Origin: Ignavibacteriales bacterium
GTDB lineage: Bacteria; Bacteroidota; Ignavibacteria; Ignavibacteriales; SURF-24
Assembly: GCA_003599415.1 (NCBI GenBank)
Contig: QZKB01000112.1
Coordinates: 21,662 to 85,661 of the forward strand
Direction of reading: 5' to 3'
Length of the DNA stretch: 64,000 nt
Shown here: in pieces, positions 35,932 to 44,358 of the stretch
Position numbering within the stretch: position 1 is the stretch's first letter
Layout: each line of letters starts with the position of its first letter
Made by a program: the position numbers and the translations under genes
Notes under the pieces: generated by a model
What the model was told of the DNA's origin: nothing
The model's database searches: none
What the model saw: only the letters and a program-made list of their open reading frames with translations

Positions 35932-37245
35932 ATGAGAAGATTTGTTTTTGCAGGAATAATTGCGCTTATCGCAATTTCTTTAAGGGCTCAGGATACATCC
36001 AACATTGCAATTAAAGATGAGATTGCTGATGTTAAAGGTGCTTTGGAAGGACTTAATGAATCCTTTCTGGAAGTAAAAAGTATTGTTGAGGCGTTAAAAA
36101 AAATTAAGATTTCCGGTTACCTACAACCGCAGTATCAACTTGCTGACCAAAATGGTATTTCATCTTTTGCGGGTGGAAATTTTCCGGCTAATGCTAAATC
36201 CCGCTTCGCCGTAAGAAGAGGCAGAGTAAAAGTAAATTACGACAACACATTAACACAGTATGTTCTTCAGATTGATGTAACACAGAGCGGTGTTGGAATT
36301 AAAGACGCGTACGTTTCTATCAGAGAGCCATGGCTTAATAGTTTCTCATTAACCGGTGGAGTATTTGACAGGCCGTTTGGTTTTGAAATTTCTTATTCCT
36401 CAAGTAGCAGGGAAACTCCGGAAAGGACAAGATTATTCCAAACTTTATTCCCGGGTGAAAGAGAGTTGGGAGCTAAGATTGAATTTAACCAGGAAGATGG
36501 TCCGCTCAGTTTTCTTATTTTAAAAGCCGGTTTGTTTAATGGAACCGGACCTACAGCTGCAGAGAATGATAACAATAAAGATTTTATCGGCCGTGTTGGT
36601 GTTTCTCTTCCGTTTGAAGAAATAAATCTCGCAGTTGATGCGGGAGCTTCAGCATATATCGGGAAAGTAAGAAGTGTTACCAGGTACGTGTATGAATATA
36701 ATGGCAGTTCTGCAATGAAAGTTGATTCATCCTCCGTTAACATTGGAGGCAGTTTTAAAAGGACATATATCGGTGGAGACGTTCAGTTATATTATGATCT
36801 TCCTTTCCTCGGAGGATTCTCATTAAGAGGTGAATATATTCAGGGAACACAGCCCGGTACTTCTTCCTCAAATTCATTCTATAATTCTACCGATTCAAAA
36901 GCCGGATTGTTCTCAAGAAAGTTTAATGGTTACTACATCAACTATATTCAGAATATCGGCGATGCCAATCAGTTAGTTGTTAAGTATGATGTGTTTGATC
37001 CGAATACTGATGTTGAAGGAGACCAGATTGGTGTAAAATCAAGTAACCTTGCGGCCGCAGATATAAAGTACAATACGCTGGGAATTGGCTGGATTCATCA
37101 CTGGGATTCTAATGTTAAACTAATTCTCTACTATGATATCGTTAAAAATGAAAAAGTTAACGCAGCTTCAACCGGTTCACTCGCATCATTTAAAGATGAT
37201 ATCAAAGACAATGTACTTACGTTCAGGATTCAATATAAATTTTAA
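35932..37245 (+). CDS. Phosphate-selective porin (OprO/OprP-like)
   Basis: 437 residues: signal peptide (MRRFVFAGIIALIAI...RAQ), a short coiled-coil-like helix (IADVKGALEGLNESFLEVKSIVEALKK) and a 16-stranded-type barrel starting KISGYLQPQYQLADQNG, with RFAVRRGRVKVNYDNTLTQY and ending FRIQYKF. OprO/P porins let phosphate or polyphosphate through the outer membrane under starvation. It leads the pstSCA genes by 28 bp and lies directly after the Pho-box-like repeats, which fits its use as the outer-membrane entry route for the Pst system. Confidence 0.88.
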   Translation: MRRFVFAGIIALIAISLRAQDTSNIAIKDEIADVKGALEGLNESFLEVKSIVEALKKIKISGYLQPQYQLADQNGISSFAGGNFPANAKSRFAVRRGRVKVNYDNTLTQYVLQIDVTQSGVGIKDAYVSIREPWLNSFSLTGGVFDRPFGFEISYSSSSRETPERTRLFQTLFPGERELGAKIEFNQEDGPLSFLILKAGLFNGTGPTAAENDNNKDFIGRVGVSLPFEEINLAVDAGASAYIGKVRSVTRYVYEYNGSSAMKVDSSSVNIGGSFKRTYIGGDVQLYYDLPFLGGFSLRGEYIQGTQPGTSSSNSFYNSTDSKAGLFSRKFNGYYINYIQNIGDANQLVVKYDVFDPNTDVEGDQIGVKSSNLAAADIKYNTLGIGWIHHWDSNVKLILYYDIVKNEKVNAASTGSLASFKDDIKDNVLTFRIQYKF

Positions 37246-37273
37246 TTAAGCAAAAAGAATAAGGAGATAAAAA

Positions 37274-38098
37274 ATGAAAAAGGTTTTGTTAATTGCATTA
37301 ACTTCGTTTTTAATGTTTGGGTTTATGGCAGATAAAGAAGTTATAACAATAAAAGGTTCAGACACAATGGTAATTCTTGCCCAGAGATGGGCAGAATCCT
37401 ATATGGGTAAAAACTCTAATGTAACCATACAGGTAACAGGTGGTGGCTCAGGTGTTGGCATTGCAGCATTAATTAACGGTACTACAGATATTGCGAACGC
37501 TTCCCGCCCGATGAAAAAAAGTGAACGGGAAAAACTTAAACAAAGATACAATTCTCTTGGAGTTGAAATAAAAGCAGCTAAGGATGGCCTTTCACTTTAT
37601 ATAAACGAAGCAAATCCCGTTAAAGAATTATCGCTGCAGCAGATTAAAGACATTTATACAAGTAAAATTACAAACTGGAAAGAAGTGGGAGGGCAGGATA
37701 AAAAAATTATTTTATATGGAAGAGAAAACAGCTCGGGTACTTATGTCTACTTTAAAGATAATGTTTTGATGGGCACAGATTATTCTTCTACGATGCAAAG
37801 TTTGCCCGGTACTGCTGCGGTTGTTAATGCAGTTGCAAAAGATAAGAGCGGAATTGGATTTGGTGGTGCTGCTTATGGTAAAGGTATCAAATATGTTAAA
37901 GTAAAAAAAGATGCTAATTCCCAGGCATTTGAACCGACTGCGGAAAATATTAAAGCAGGACATTACCCTATTACAAGATATTTATATATGTACACCAAAA
38001 GTAAACCCTCAGGTGCATTAAAGAATTATATCGATTGGATATTAAGTTCTGAAGGACAGGAACTTGTTTCCAAGGTTGGGTATTTCCCTGTTAAATAA
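37274..38098 (+). CDS. pstS: Phosphate ABC transporter substrate-binding protein
   Basis: 274 residues. Signal peptide ~1-20, then ITIKGSDTMVILAQRWAESY, TIQVTGGGSGVGIAALINGTTDIANASRPMK, and YGRENSSGTYVYFKD, all PstS phosphate-binding blocks (Ser/Thr/Gly/Asp loop and SGT). It collects phosphate in the periplasm for PstC-PstA. A GGAG site precedes the ATG. It ends before an attenuator-like hairpin, so it is probably made in excess of the membrane subunits. Confidence 0.93.
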   Translation: MKKVLLIALTSFLMFGFMADKEVITIKGSDTMVILAQRWAESYMGKNSNVTIQVTGGGSGVGIAALINGTTDIANASRPMKKSEREKLKQRYNSLGVEIKAAKDGLSLYINEANPVKELSLQQIKDIYTSKITNWKEVGGQDKKIILYGRENSSGTYVYFKDNVLMGTDYSSTMQSLPGTAAVVNAVAKDKSGIGFGGAAYGKGIKYVKVKKDANSQAFEPTAENIKAGHYPITRYLYMYTKSKPSGALKNYIDWILSSEGQELVSKVGYFPVK

Positions 38099-38111
38099 TT
38101 TGAACTCCTAC

Positions 38112-38155
38112 AGAAGCCACCCCTTGCTTCAATGAAAGAGTGGCTTCTCTTTTTA
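38112..38155 (+). terminator. Attenuator-like hairpin between pstS and pstC
   Basis: Arms AGAAGCCAC (38112-38120) and GTGGCTTCT (38140-38148), 19-nt loop, then CTTTTT. A leaky terminator here would give more PstS than PstCA, a familiar ratio in ABC importers. No promoter sequence is evident between it and pstC. Confidence 0.55.
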
Positions 38156-38190
38156 GGTTTTAAAATTTCAAAATCCGTATTAACAACAAA

Positions 38191-39282
38191 ATGATTGATC
38201 TGAAAAAAATATTCCGACGGAAAAATATTAGCGAAGATTTACCCGATTTTGCAAGAAAGAAATTCAGACTAAGTGAATACATTGCCGAATACAGCATCAA
38301 GTCCGTTTCTTTTATTTCCCTGGCAATAGTTGTTTTAATTTTTGTCTTTGTATTCAGGGAAGCATTGCCAATTTTCTTACCGAAAGATAAACCAACCTTT
38401 ACCAATGAAGAATTACAGATGGAAACTTATGGTGAAGATGAAACAACTTCTGATATACAAACATCTGTCACGGAGAACAACGCATCTAACCAGGAACTTG
38501 AGACTTCAGGTTCTGAAGGTGAAGCATCATTAAAAAACCTGGCAGGAAAAGAATGGCAGCCGGTTTCAGCAGATCCTAAGTATGGAATTCTACCACTGTT
38601 CATCGGGAGTTTAAAAGTTACTTTAATCTCTTTATTAATTTCCGCACCGCTTGCAATACTTGCCGCATTATTTACAGCCGTCCTTGCACCTAAGTGGTTA
38701 AAAGAAATTGTTAAACCTACAATTGAATTGCTTGCGGGTTTTCCATCGGTTGTAATCGGGTTCTTTGCATTAATTGTAATAGCCTCCTACTCGCAGCAAT
38801 TATTCGGTTACCAGTTCAGGTTAAATTCATTTGTTGGTGGAATTGCTCTTTCGCTTGCTGTCATTCCTGTTATCTACACAGTTTGTGATGATGCCCTGAC
38901 CTCAGTTCCCAAAAGTTACATTGAAGCAAGTTTAGCATTAGGTGGCACTAAATGGCAAACGGCATTATTCGTTATGCTTCCTGCTGCAACACCGGGAGTT
39001 TTTGCAGCATTGATCTTAGGTTTCGGCAGGGCATTCGGAGAAACAATGATTGTGTTAATGGCAACAGGAAATGCAGCACTGATTTCTCTTAATCCTTTTG
39101 AGCCTGTAAGAACAATGTCCGCAACAATTGGCGCAGAGATGGCAGAAGTAGTTTTCGGTGATACACATTATAATGTTCTGTTTCTTATCGGCGCTCTGCT
39201 TTTCATTTTAACTTTTGCATTGAATGCAATTGCAGAATTGTATGTTAGAAAGAAATTAATGAAGAGGTTCAGAGGCGAATAA
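38191..39282 (+). CDS. pstC: Phosphate ABC transporter permease PstC
   Basis: 363 residues, inner-membrane permease. Helix near the N-terminus (SVSFISLAIVVLIFVFVF), a longer than usual periplasmic acidic segment of about 70 residues (~70-140, TYGEDETTSDIQTSVTENN...), then the ABC permease domain with the EAA loop (DDALTSVPKSYIEASLALGGTKWQTALFV) and GRAFGETMIVLMATGN. It pairs with PstA to pass phosphate across the inner membrane. Its stop overlaps the pstA start by 1 bp. Confidence 0.93.
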   Translation: MIDLKKIFRRKNISEDLPDFARKKFRLSEYIAEYSIKSVSFISLAIVVLIFVFVFREALPIFLPKDKPTFTNEELQMETYGEDETTSDIQTSVTENNASNQELETSGSEGEASLKNLAGKEWQPVSADPKYGILPLFIGSLKVTLISLLISAPLAILAALFTAVLAPKWLKEIVKPTIELLAGFPSVVIGFFALIVIASYSQQLFGYQFRLNSFVGGIALSLAVIPVIYTVCDDALTSVPKSYIEASLALGGTKWQTALFVMLPAATPGVFAALILGFGRAFGETMIVLMATGNAALISLNPFEPVRTMSATIGAEMAEVVFGDTHYNVLFLIGALLFILTFALNAIAELYVRKKLMKRFRGE

Positions 39283-40190
39283 TGAATTTGAAAAGAAACA
39301 TTTTAGGTGGTTCAATTTATTTTATAACTGCGTTTGCTGCAATACTTATAATTGCAATTACTTTCCTCGTTCTTGCAAACATTTATATCGGTGGTTCAAA
39401 TACATTTACCTGGGAGTTCCTTACAAGCGCTCCAAAATCGGGTATGACTGAAGGTGGAATATTCCCTGCTATTGTAGGTACAGTTCTTCTTGTTTTAATA
39501 ATGACTATTGCAGGTGTTCCTGTTGGTGTAATTACAGCATTATATTTAAGCGAATATGCACGTAAAGATTTTTTTCTTACAAGGATGATACGTTTTGCAG
39601 TAAATACTCTTGCCGGTGTTCCGTCAATTGTATTTGGTCTTTTCGGTGTTGGTTTCTTTATTCAATTTATTGGATTAGGAGTTGATAAAATTTTAACCGG
39701 TGGAGTTGAAGTAAAATGGGGACAGCCGAATATTCTTTGGGCAAGTTTAACAATGGCTGTACTTACTTTACCTGTTGTAATTGTATCTGTTGAGGAAGCA
39801 TTAAGATCAGTGCCCCAGGATTTGCGCGCTGCAAGCCTTGCAATGGGAGCAACAAAATGGCAGACAATCTGGAAAGTAGTGCTGCCGCAATCTGTAACCG
39901 GAATATTAACCGGTGTTATACTTGCAATTGGAAGAGGTGCTGGTGAGGTTGCTCCGATTTTATTTACAGGAGCCGCATACTTCTTACCTCATTTGCCGCA
40001 ATCACTATCAGACCAGTTTATGAACCTTGGTTATCACATTTATATTATGTCTACACAAAGCGCCGATGTTGAAGCCACAAAAGGAATTCAGTATGCAACT
40101 GTATTGGTTCTTCTAAGCGTAACATTTTTATTAAATTTTGTTGCCGTACTGCTCAGGCTAAAACTTCGCAGCAAAATGAAATACTCCTAA
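39282..40190 (+). CDS. pstA: Phosphate ABC transporter permease PstA
   Basis: 302 residues. PstA hallmarks: FTWEFLTSAPKSGMTEGGIFPAIVGT near the N-terminus, six helices, and the EAA loop EEALRSVPQDLRAASLAMGATKWQTIWKVVLPQ followed by GRGAGEVAPILFTGAAYFLP. The start overlaps the pstC stop. No pstB ATPase or phoU follows; the next plus-strand gene is a cytochrome-like lipoprotein 174 bp on, so the ATPase must be encoded elsewhere. Confidence 0.93.
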   Translation: MNLKRNILGGSIYFITAFAAILIIAITFLVLANIYIGGSNTFTWEFLTSAPKSGMTEGGIFPAIVGTVLLVLIMTIAGVPVGVITALYLSEYARKDFFLTRMIRFAVNTLAGVPSIVFGLFGVGFFIQFIGLGVDKILTGGVEVKWGQPNILWASLTMAVLTLPVVIVSVEEALRSVPQDLRAASLAMGATKWQTIWKVVLPQSVTGILTGVILAIGRGAGEVAPILFTGAAYFLPHLPQSLSDQFMNLGYHIYIMSTQSADVEATKGIQYATVLVLLSVTFLLNFVAVLLRLKLRSKMKYS

Positions 40191-40330
40191 CATTAAAAAT
40201 AAACCGTTTTTCTAACCGGATTAAGGAATCCAGGGTTTTTATCACACCAAAATCAAAACTTTAATTCCATTCCGTTTGTTTGCCTAATAAACCTGGTCAC
40301 AGAGTATTAAGTATAATGTCCCGCTTTTAT

Positions 40331-40342
40331 GTGTTGCAACAC
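40331..40342. promoter_or_regulatory. 12-bp palindrome upstream of the cytochrome-like lipoprotein gene
   Basis: GTGTTGCAACAC, a perfect palindrome 22 bp before the ATG and just upstream of the ribosome site. Its place near a likely transcription start suggests an operator for the cytochrome-YceI-DUF5777-temptin group. No regulator can be named. Confidence 0.3.
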
Positions 40343-40364
40343 TATTTTAATAAGGAGGTTTAAA

Positions 40365-40790
40365 ATGAGAAACATCAAGTCGTTTTTTTTCTTAGCAGCA
40401 ATTTTCTTTTCGGTTTTTGTTGTGGGTTGTAAGGATAACATTGTATCAGAAAGTGATCTTCAGCCACCTTCAGGAATGAATGCTACTTTCAGCAGCATAC
40501 AAAAACAATTATTTAATACATCTTGTGCAACATCCGGATGCCACACCGGGAATAATCCGCAGGCAGGATTAAACTTATCTGAAGGATCTGCATATAACAA
40601 CTTAATAAATGTGCAGAGCGTTTTATATCCCAATCTTAAAAGAGTTACCCCGGGAAATAAAGAGGCGAGCCTTTTATTTATGGTCTTAAGTTACAATTCC
40701 GAAACAAAGATGCCGCCGACCGGAAAATTACAACAAAGTTTAATTGATTCTGTTGGGGCCTGGATAGACAAAGGAGCACAGAATAATTAG
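40365..40790 (+). CDS. Lipoprotein with C-x4-C-H haem-like motif
   Basis: About 141 residues from the ATG at 40365, which has AAGGAGG just upstream; an ORF start at 40329 has none. Lipobox VVGCKDN, then SIQKQLFNTSCATSGCHTGNNPQAGLNLSEG: a Cys-x4-Cys-His arrangement in place of the ordinary CxxCH, with the later MPPTGKLQQ...IDKGA tail usual in small cytochrome c-like domains. It would face the periplasm or cell surface and carry one haem if the unusual spacing is accepted by the maturation system. First of four plus-strand genes. Confidence 0.78.
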   Translation: MRNIKSFFFLAAIFFSVFVVGCKDNIVSESDLQPPSGMNATFSSIQKQLFNTSCATSGCHTGNNPQAGLNLSEGSAYNNLINVQSVLYPNLKRVTPGNKEASLLFMVLSYNSETKMPPTGKLQQSLIDSVGAWIDKGAQNN

Positions 40791-40802
40791 AAAGGAAAAC
40801 TT

Positions 40803-41369
40803 ATGCGATTCACTATTCTTATTTCTTTTCTGCTTTTACCGTTCTTCATTTTTGCTGAAGAGTATCAGGTTGATAAAACAAAACAGAACCTGGTAAAATT
40901 TATATCGGATGCGCCAATTGAAAACTTTGAGGGTGTGACTGATAAAATTGACGGCTATATAGCCTTGGATGAATCTGACTTTCCGAATAACAGTAACCTT
41001 TATTTTGAAGTGGATTTAAGAACATTAGATACAGGTATTGGACTGCGTAACAGGCATATGCGTGAAAATTACCTGCATACGGATAAATATCCTTACACTA
41101 ATTTCAAAGGAAAAATAATCTACGCAGAAAAAGTTTCGGACACGGAACATAAAGTTACTGTTGACGGAACAATGTACATCCACGGTAAAACAAAGCCGTT
41201 AAAAATTAATGGCAACCTCTTTAAAACAGAAAGCGGTTATAAAATTAAAGCTTACTTTGAAGTTAAGCTTACCGATTACAACATCGATGTACCAAAGCTA
41301 ATGTTCATGAAAATCAGCGAGACAATGAAATTAGTTCTTGACTTCAATATCACCAAAATAAAAAAATAA
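40803..41369 (+). CDS. YceI-family periplasmic protein
   Basis: 188 residues. Signal peptide (MRFTILISFLLLPFFIFA), then the YceI lipocalin-like barrel with VKFISDAPIENFEGVTDKIDGYI, VDLRTLDTGIGLRNRHMRENYLHTDKYPYTNFKG and DGTMYIHGKTKPL. Family members hold long isoprenoid or amide lipids in the periplasm. It starts 12 bp after the cytochrome-like gene. YceI proteins are often encoded next to cytochromes, and a role in a quinone-like or electron-transfer function here is inference. Confidence 0.92.
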   Translation: MRFTILISFLLLPFFIFAEEYQVDKTKQNLVKFISDAPIENFEGVTDKIDGYIALDESDFPNNSNLYFEVDLRTLDTGIGLRNRHMRENYLHTDKYPYTNFKGKIIYAEKVSDTEHKVTVDGTMYIHGKTKPLKINGNLFKTESGYKIKAYFEVKLTDYNIDVPKLMFMKISETMKLVLDFNITKIKK

Positions 41370-41385
41370 ACTGAGGGTTTAATAA

Positions 41386-42255
41386 ATGGCAAATAAATTT
41401 TTAATGCTCCTAAAAATAACTGCTGCGGTCAGCCTCCTGATTTTTTCAGATTTATTATCACAGGAGGATTCAATCAGCTGGCATCGAAGTGAACCGGAAG
41501 AATTATTAAATGTAGAATTACTAAGATCAACTCAGTCAATAAATCTTCCCACTTCAACAACACTAAAACAAGGTGATATTGAGTTTGAAATTTCTCACCG
41601 CTTTATTCCTACTATTAGAAGCGGCAGTAAAGAATTATGGGGATTTGACGGACCGGTTAATATGCGCCTTGCTCTTGGATTTGCTGTTACGGATGATTTG
41701 TTAATTGCTCTCGGTAGAAGTAACCTGGATGATAATCTTGATTTTTCATTTAAGTATAATCCGATTCAAATAAGAAGCGATTTTCTTCCGGCATTAATTT
41801 CGCTTAAAGGTGGATTAGCATGGAATGGCAGCGTACCAAACCGTTCAGGCGGGCATCATCAGAATTTCCAATACTACGGGCAGTTGATAATAAATACATT
41901 GATCGAAAAAAAATTAGGGATTGGCATAGTTCCATCGTATTTATATAACTCAAGCTACTATTATCCTAATGAAGATGATCAGTATTCCTTTACACTTGGA
42001 AATTATCTTTCATATTATATCGATGATGTGTGGGGATTGCTGTTTGAATGGAATCCGGTTGTAACCGGTTACAGGATTAAAAATAATCCTGTTGCGTTTG
42101 GATTTGAACTTAACACCGGTGGCCATTTCTTTAAAATAATTTTAACAAACAGCGATATGCTGAATCCCTCACAATTTTTAGCAGGCTCACGCAGTTCATT
42201 TAACAACGGTGAGTGGCATATAGGTTTTAACATTACCCGTTTATTAAGATTTTAA
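41386..42255 (+). CDS. DUF5777-type outer-membrane beta-barrel protein
   Basis: 289 residues. After a signal peptide (to ~residue 25) the block LNVELLRSTQSINLPTSTTLKQGDIEFEISHRF is typical of DUF5777 barrels; alternating strands follow and the chain ends with an aromatic strand (IGFNITRLLRF). Function unknown; co-occurrence with YceI and cytochrome-like proteins, as here, suggests a shared outer-membrane electron or lipid function. It lies 16 bp after yceI and 17 bp before the temptin-like gene, so all four are probably one operon. Confidence 0.83.
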   Translation: MANKFLMLLKITAAVSLLIFSDLLSQEDSISWHRSEPEELLNVELLRSTQSINLPTSTTLKQGDIEFEISHRFIPTIRSGSKELWGFDGPVNMRLALGFAVTDDLLIALGRSNLDDNLDFSFKYNPIQIRSDFLPALISLKGGLAWNGSVPNRSGGHHQNFQYYGQLIINTLIEKKLGIGIVPSYLYNSSYYYPNEDDQYSFTLGNYLSYYIDDVWGLLFEWNPVVTGYRIKNNPVAFGFELNTGGHFFKIILTNSDMLNPSQFLAGSRSSFNNGEWHIGFNITRLLRF

Positions 42256-42272
42256 TCAGAAAGGATTCATTA

Positions 42273-43943
42273 ATGAATAGATATATTTTCGCTTTCATAC
42301 TTACTTTTGCTTTAGTCATTTCAACAAATTCATTCGGCCGCAGTTTTCGTGTAAGCCAGATTCCAAATGGTTCTGTAAATGGCTGCGCAAACTGCCATGT
42401 TAATTCCGCAGGCGGCGGAGCAAGAAATGCATTTGGATCACTTGTAGAGAAAAGATTTCTTTCAGCAGCCGGGGCAGCCGGACAGGTTTTATGGAGTCCG
42501 GTTTTAGCAAGTTATGATGCTGATGGCGATGGCATTTCAAACGGTGAAGAATTACAGGATCCTTTTGGCGAATGGACTATCGGAAGTTCTAACCCGGGTA
42601 ATGCTTCATTAGTTTCAAAGCCCGGAGATCCTGCAAGCAAAACTTTATTTAATGCAACATTGCAAATAACAGGAATGACCCCTCACTTAAATAAAAAATT
42701 TGAGTTGAGAGTTGTTGATAAGATGAACGGCAAAGAAGTATTCCGATATAAAGATGATTCGATAGATGCTGCAGATTTTAATGTTGATATTCAGAATATT
42801 CAGAACAGACACAACTACTGGCTCGATTTCTATGCCGACCATAATGGTAACGGTAAATATGATGCGCCTCCGGTTGATCATGCATGGCAACTTGAATTAA
42901 ACAACGCTTTGGGCGGTGATATAATTGCATTTGCACACAATACCACTTTCACTGATATAAAATGGAAGTATATGTTTACAATTAATTTTACGGGAATGAC
43001 GCCGCATATTGGACAATTGCTGGAAATCAGAGTTAAAGACGATTCAACACAAACTGAAATGGGAAGGACAAGAATAGAATCTATTGAAAGCGCAGATTTT
43101 AATGTTCAGATGCCTGTCCTTTGGAGTGATAGAGACAATTATACAATTCAGTTTTATGCTGACTTTAGCAAGAATGGATTATATGATGCTCCACCGGCAG
43201 ATCATGCTTACGAATTACATTTGAATAATAATTCCGGTGATACCACATTAACATTTGCGCATAACACCAACTTTACAGATATAAACTGGAAGTATAGTTT
43301 TAAATATAATCTGATTGGAATGACACCGCACGTTTCCCAGTTAATGGGTGCACGATTATTATCGGGTGGTGATGAATTGGAAGTTAGCAAACTTTCCTTG
43401 TTTCAAATTCCACAGGCAAATTTTACATTAAACTTATACGGCGTTGAACTTAATAAAGATTACCACTTTGATTTCTTTGCAGATCATAATGGTGATGGTA
43501 TGTACCAGGATCCGCCTACAGACCACGCTTGGAAAACTGATTTTAATTCAGGTAGTAAAGGCGATGTGGTTTTAAACTTCACTCACAATACAAATTTTAC
43601 AAACATAGCCTGGCCATACAATACGACTGATGTTGAAAGAGACGATGAAATTTTACCGGAAGCATTCAGCTTAAAGCAGAATTATCCTAACCCGTTCAAC
43701 CCAACTACAAAAATAAAATTTACGTTACCCGCGGTAGAGACGTCATATATGACGTCTCTACGGGTATACAATATTCTTGGCAAAGAAATAACCACCTTAA
43801 TAAACAAAGAATTATCTACCGGGACGTATGAAATCGAATTTTCTGCCACCAATGCGGGCAGCAATCTTTCAAGCGGAATATATTTCTATCAGTTAAAAGC
43901 CGGTTCATTCAGTGAAGTTAGAAAAATGATGCTGATGAAATAA
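42273..43943 (+). CDS. Temptin-like T9SS-sorted protein with three repeats
   Basis: 556 residues. Signal peptide ~1-22; a temptin-type domain (GCANCHVNSAGGGARNAFG, Cys38/41, then YDADGDGISNGEELQDPFGEW with an EF-hand-like calcium loop) to ~125; three ~105-residue repeats starting near 131, 234 and 344, each with GMTPH, ADFN and FYADHNGNGKYDAPPVDHAW-like calcium loops; and a T9SS sorting domain from ~467 (QNYPNPFNPTTKIKFTLP). CANCH could bind haem, but in temptins the cysteines make a disulphide, so both readings are open. The sorting domain holds the second copy of the 28-bp palindrome. Confidence 0.85.
   Translation: MNRYIFAFILTFALVISTNSFGRSFRVSQIPNGSVNGCANCHVNSAGGGARNAFGSLVEKRFLSAAGAAGQVLWSPVLASYDADGDGISNGEELQDPFGEWTIGSSNPGNASLVSKPGDPASKTLFNATLQITGMTPHLNKKFELRVVDKMNGKEVFRYKDDSIDAADFNVDIQNIQNRHNYWLDFYADHNGNGKYDAPPVDHAWQLELNNALGGDIIAFAHNTTFTDIKWKYMFTINFTGMTPHIGQLLEIRVKDDSTQTEMGRTRIESIESADFNVQMPVLWSDRDNYTIQFYADFSKNGLYDAPPADHAYELHLNNNSGDTTLTFAHNTNFTDINWKYSFKYNLIGMTPHVSQLMGARLLSGGDELEVSKLSLFQIPQANFTLNLYGVELNKDYHFDFFADHNGDGMYQDPPTDHAWKTDFNSGSKGDVVLNFTHNTNFTNIAWPYNTTDVERDDEILPEAFSLKQNYPNPFNPTTKIKFTLPAVETSYMTSLRVYNILGKEITTLINKELSTGTYEIEFSATNAGSNLSSGIYFYQLKAGSFSEVRKMMLMK
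43734..43761. repeat. 28-bp perfect palindrome inside a T9SS sorting domain (copy 2)
   Basis: Same 28 bp as 6593-6620, half-site GTAGAGACGTCATA plus its reverse complement, again in frame and again between IKFTLP and YNILGKE. It codes VETSYMTSL in this protein too. The surrounding sorting domains differ at many codons, while the palindrome is identical. Confidence 0.9.
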
Positions 43944-44008
43944 CGACAAATATCGTAATAGTATATTGTTGTTCTAAATAAATCAAATGCTACTTTATGA
44001 AAAGTAAA

Positions 44009-44146
44009 GCACATTAAAAGAAATTCGTTAAAAAATTATCCGTAGAGAAGTGTTAAACAGAAAAAGCTGTTTGACCCCGATTTAATCGGGGGAGTTCTTT
44101 TTCTGTAACGAAACGAAGGATAATTTTAGAATTTCTTTTATAGTGC
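44009..44146. repeat. Nested inverted-repeat element
   Basis: Outer arms 44009-44041 (GCACATTAAAAGAAATTC...AATTATCC) and 44118-44146 (GGATAATTTT...GAATTTCTTTTATAGTGC) pair almost throughout. Inside them are ACAGAAAAAG (44057-44066) with CTTTTTCTGT (44097-44106), and an 8-bp hairpin CCCCGATT-T-AATCGGGG (44075-44091). The whole folds as a three-level stem. No reading frame; it could be a miniature transposable element or a structured RNA. Lies 65 bp after the temptin-like gene. Confidence 0.7.
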
Positions 44147-44158
44147 ATGTTTCTTTTC

Positions 44159-44185
44159 GTGCTTTTCTTACGCTAAGAAAAGCAC
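44159..44185. repeat. 12-bp-stem hairpin beside the nested element
   Basis: GTGCTTTTCTTA, loop CGC, TAAGAAAAGCAC: perfect arms. It repeats the outer GTGC/GCAC motif of the neighbouring element and adjoins it, so both probably belong to one repeat unit. No T-run follows. Confidence 0.7.
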
Positions 44186-44328
44186 ATGATTAAATTCATT
44201 AATAATTTACAACTACAAACTGAGAAAGGTTGACTCAAAAAAAAAGTTTAAAAATCCATTCGATTTAGATTTTTATTGAATCTTTAATTCTCTTTTGATT
44301 TGGATAAATTGAATTGTTTAATAAATAA

Positions 44329-44354
44329 AAGGCACGGAATAAACTCTGTGCCTT
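44329..44354 (-). terminator. Terminator after a truncated minus-strand gene
   Basis: Arms AAGGCACGGA and TCTGTGCCTT (one wobble), loop ATAAAC; on the minus strand followed by TTTTATTTATT. It stands 4 bp past an in-frame TAA at 44359-44361. Confidence 0.55.
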
Positions 44355-44358
44355 CTCT

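Noticed and set aside
42380..42400. Firm call of a c-type haem site CANCH in the temptin-like protein
   Set aside because: The surrounding domain fits temptin, where these cysteines form a disulphide; haem binding is left open.
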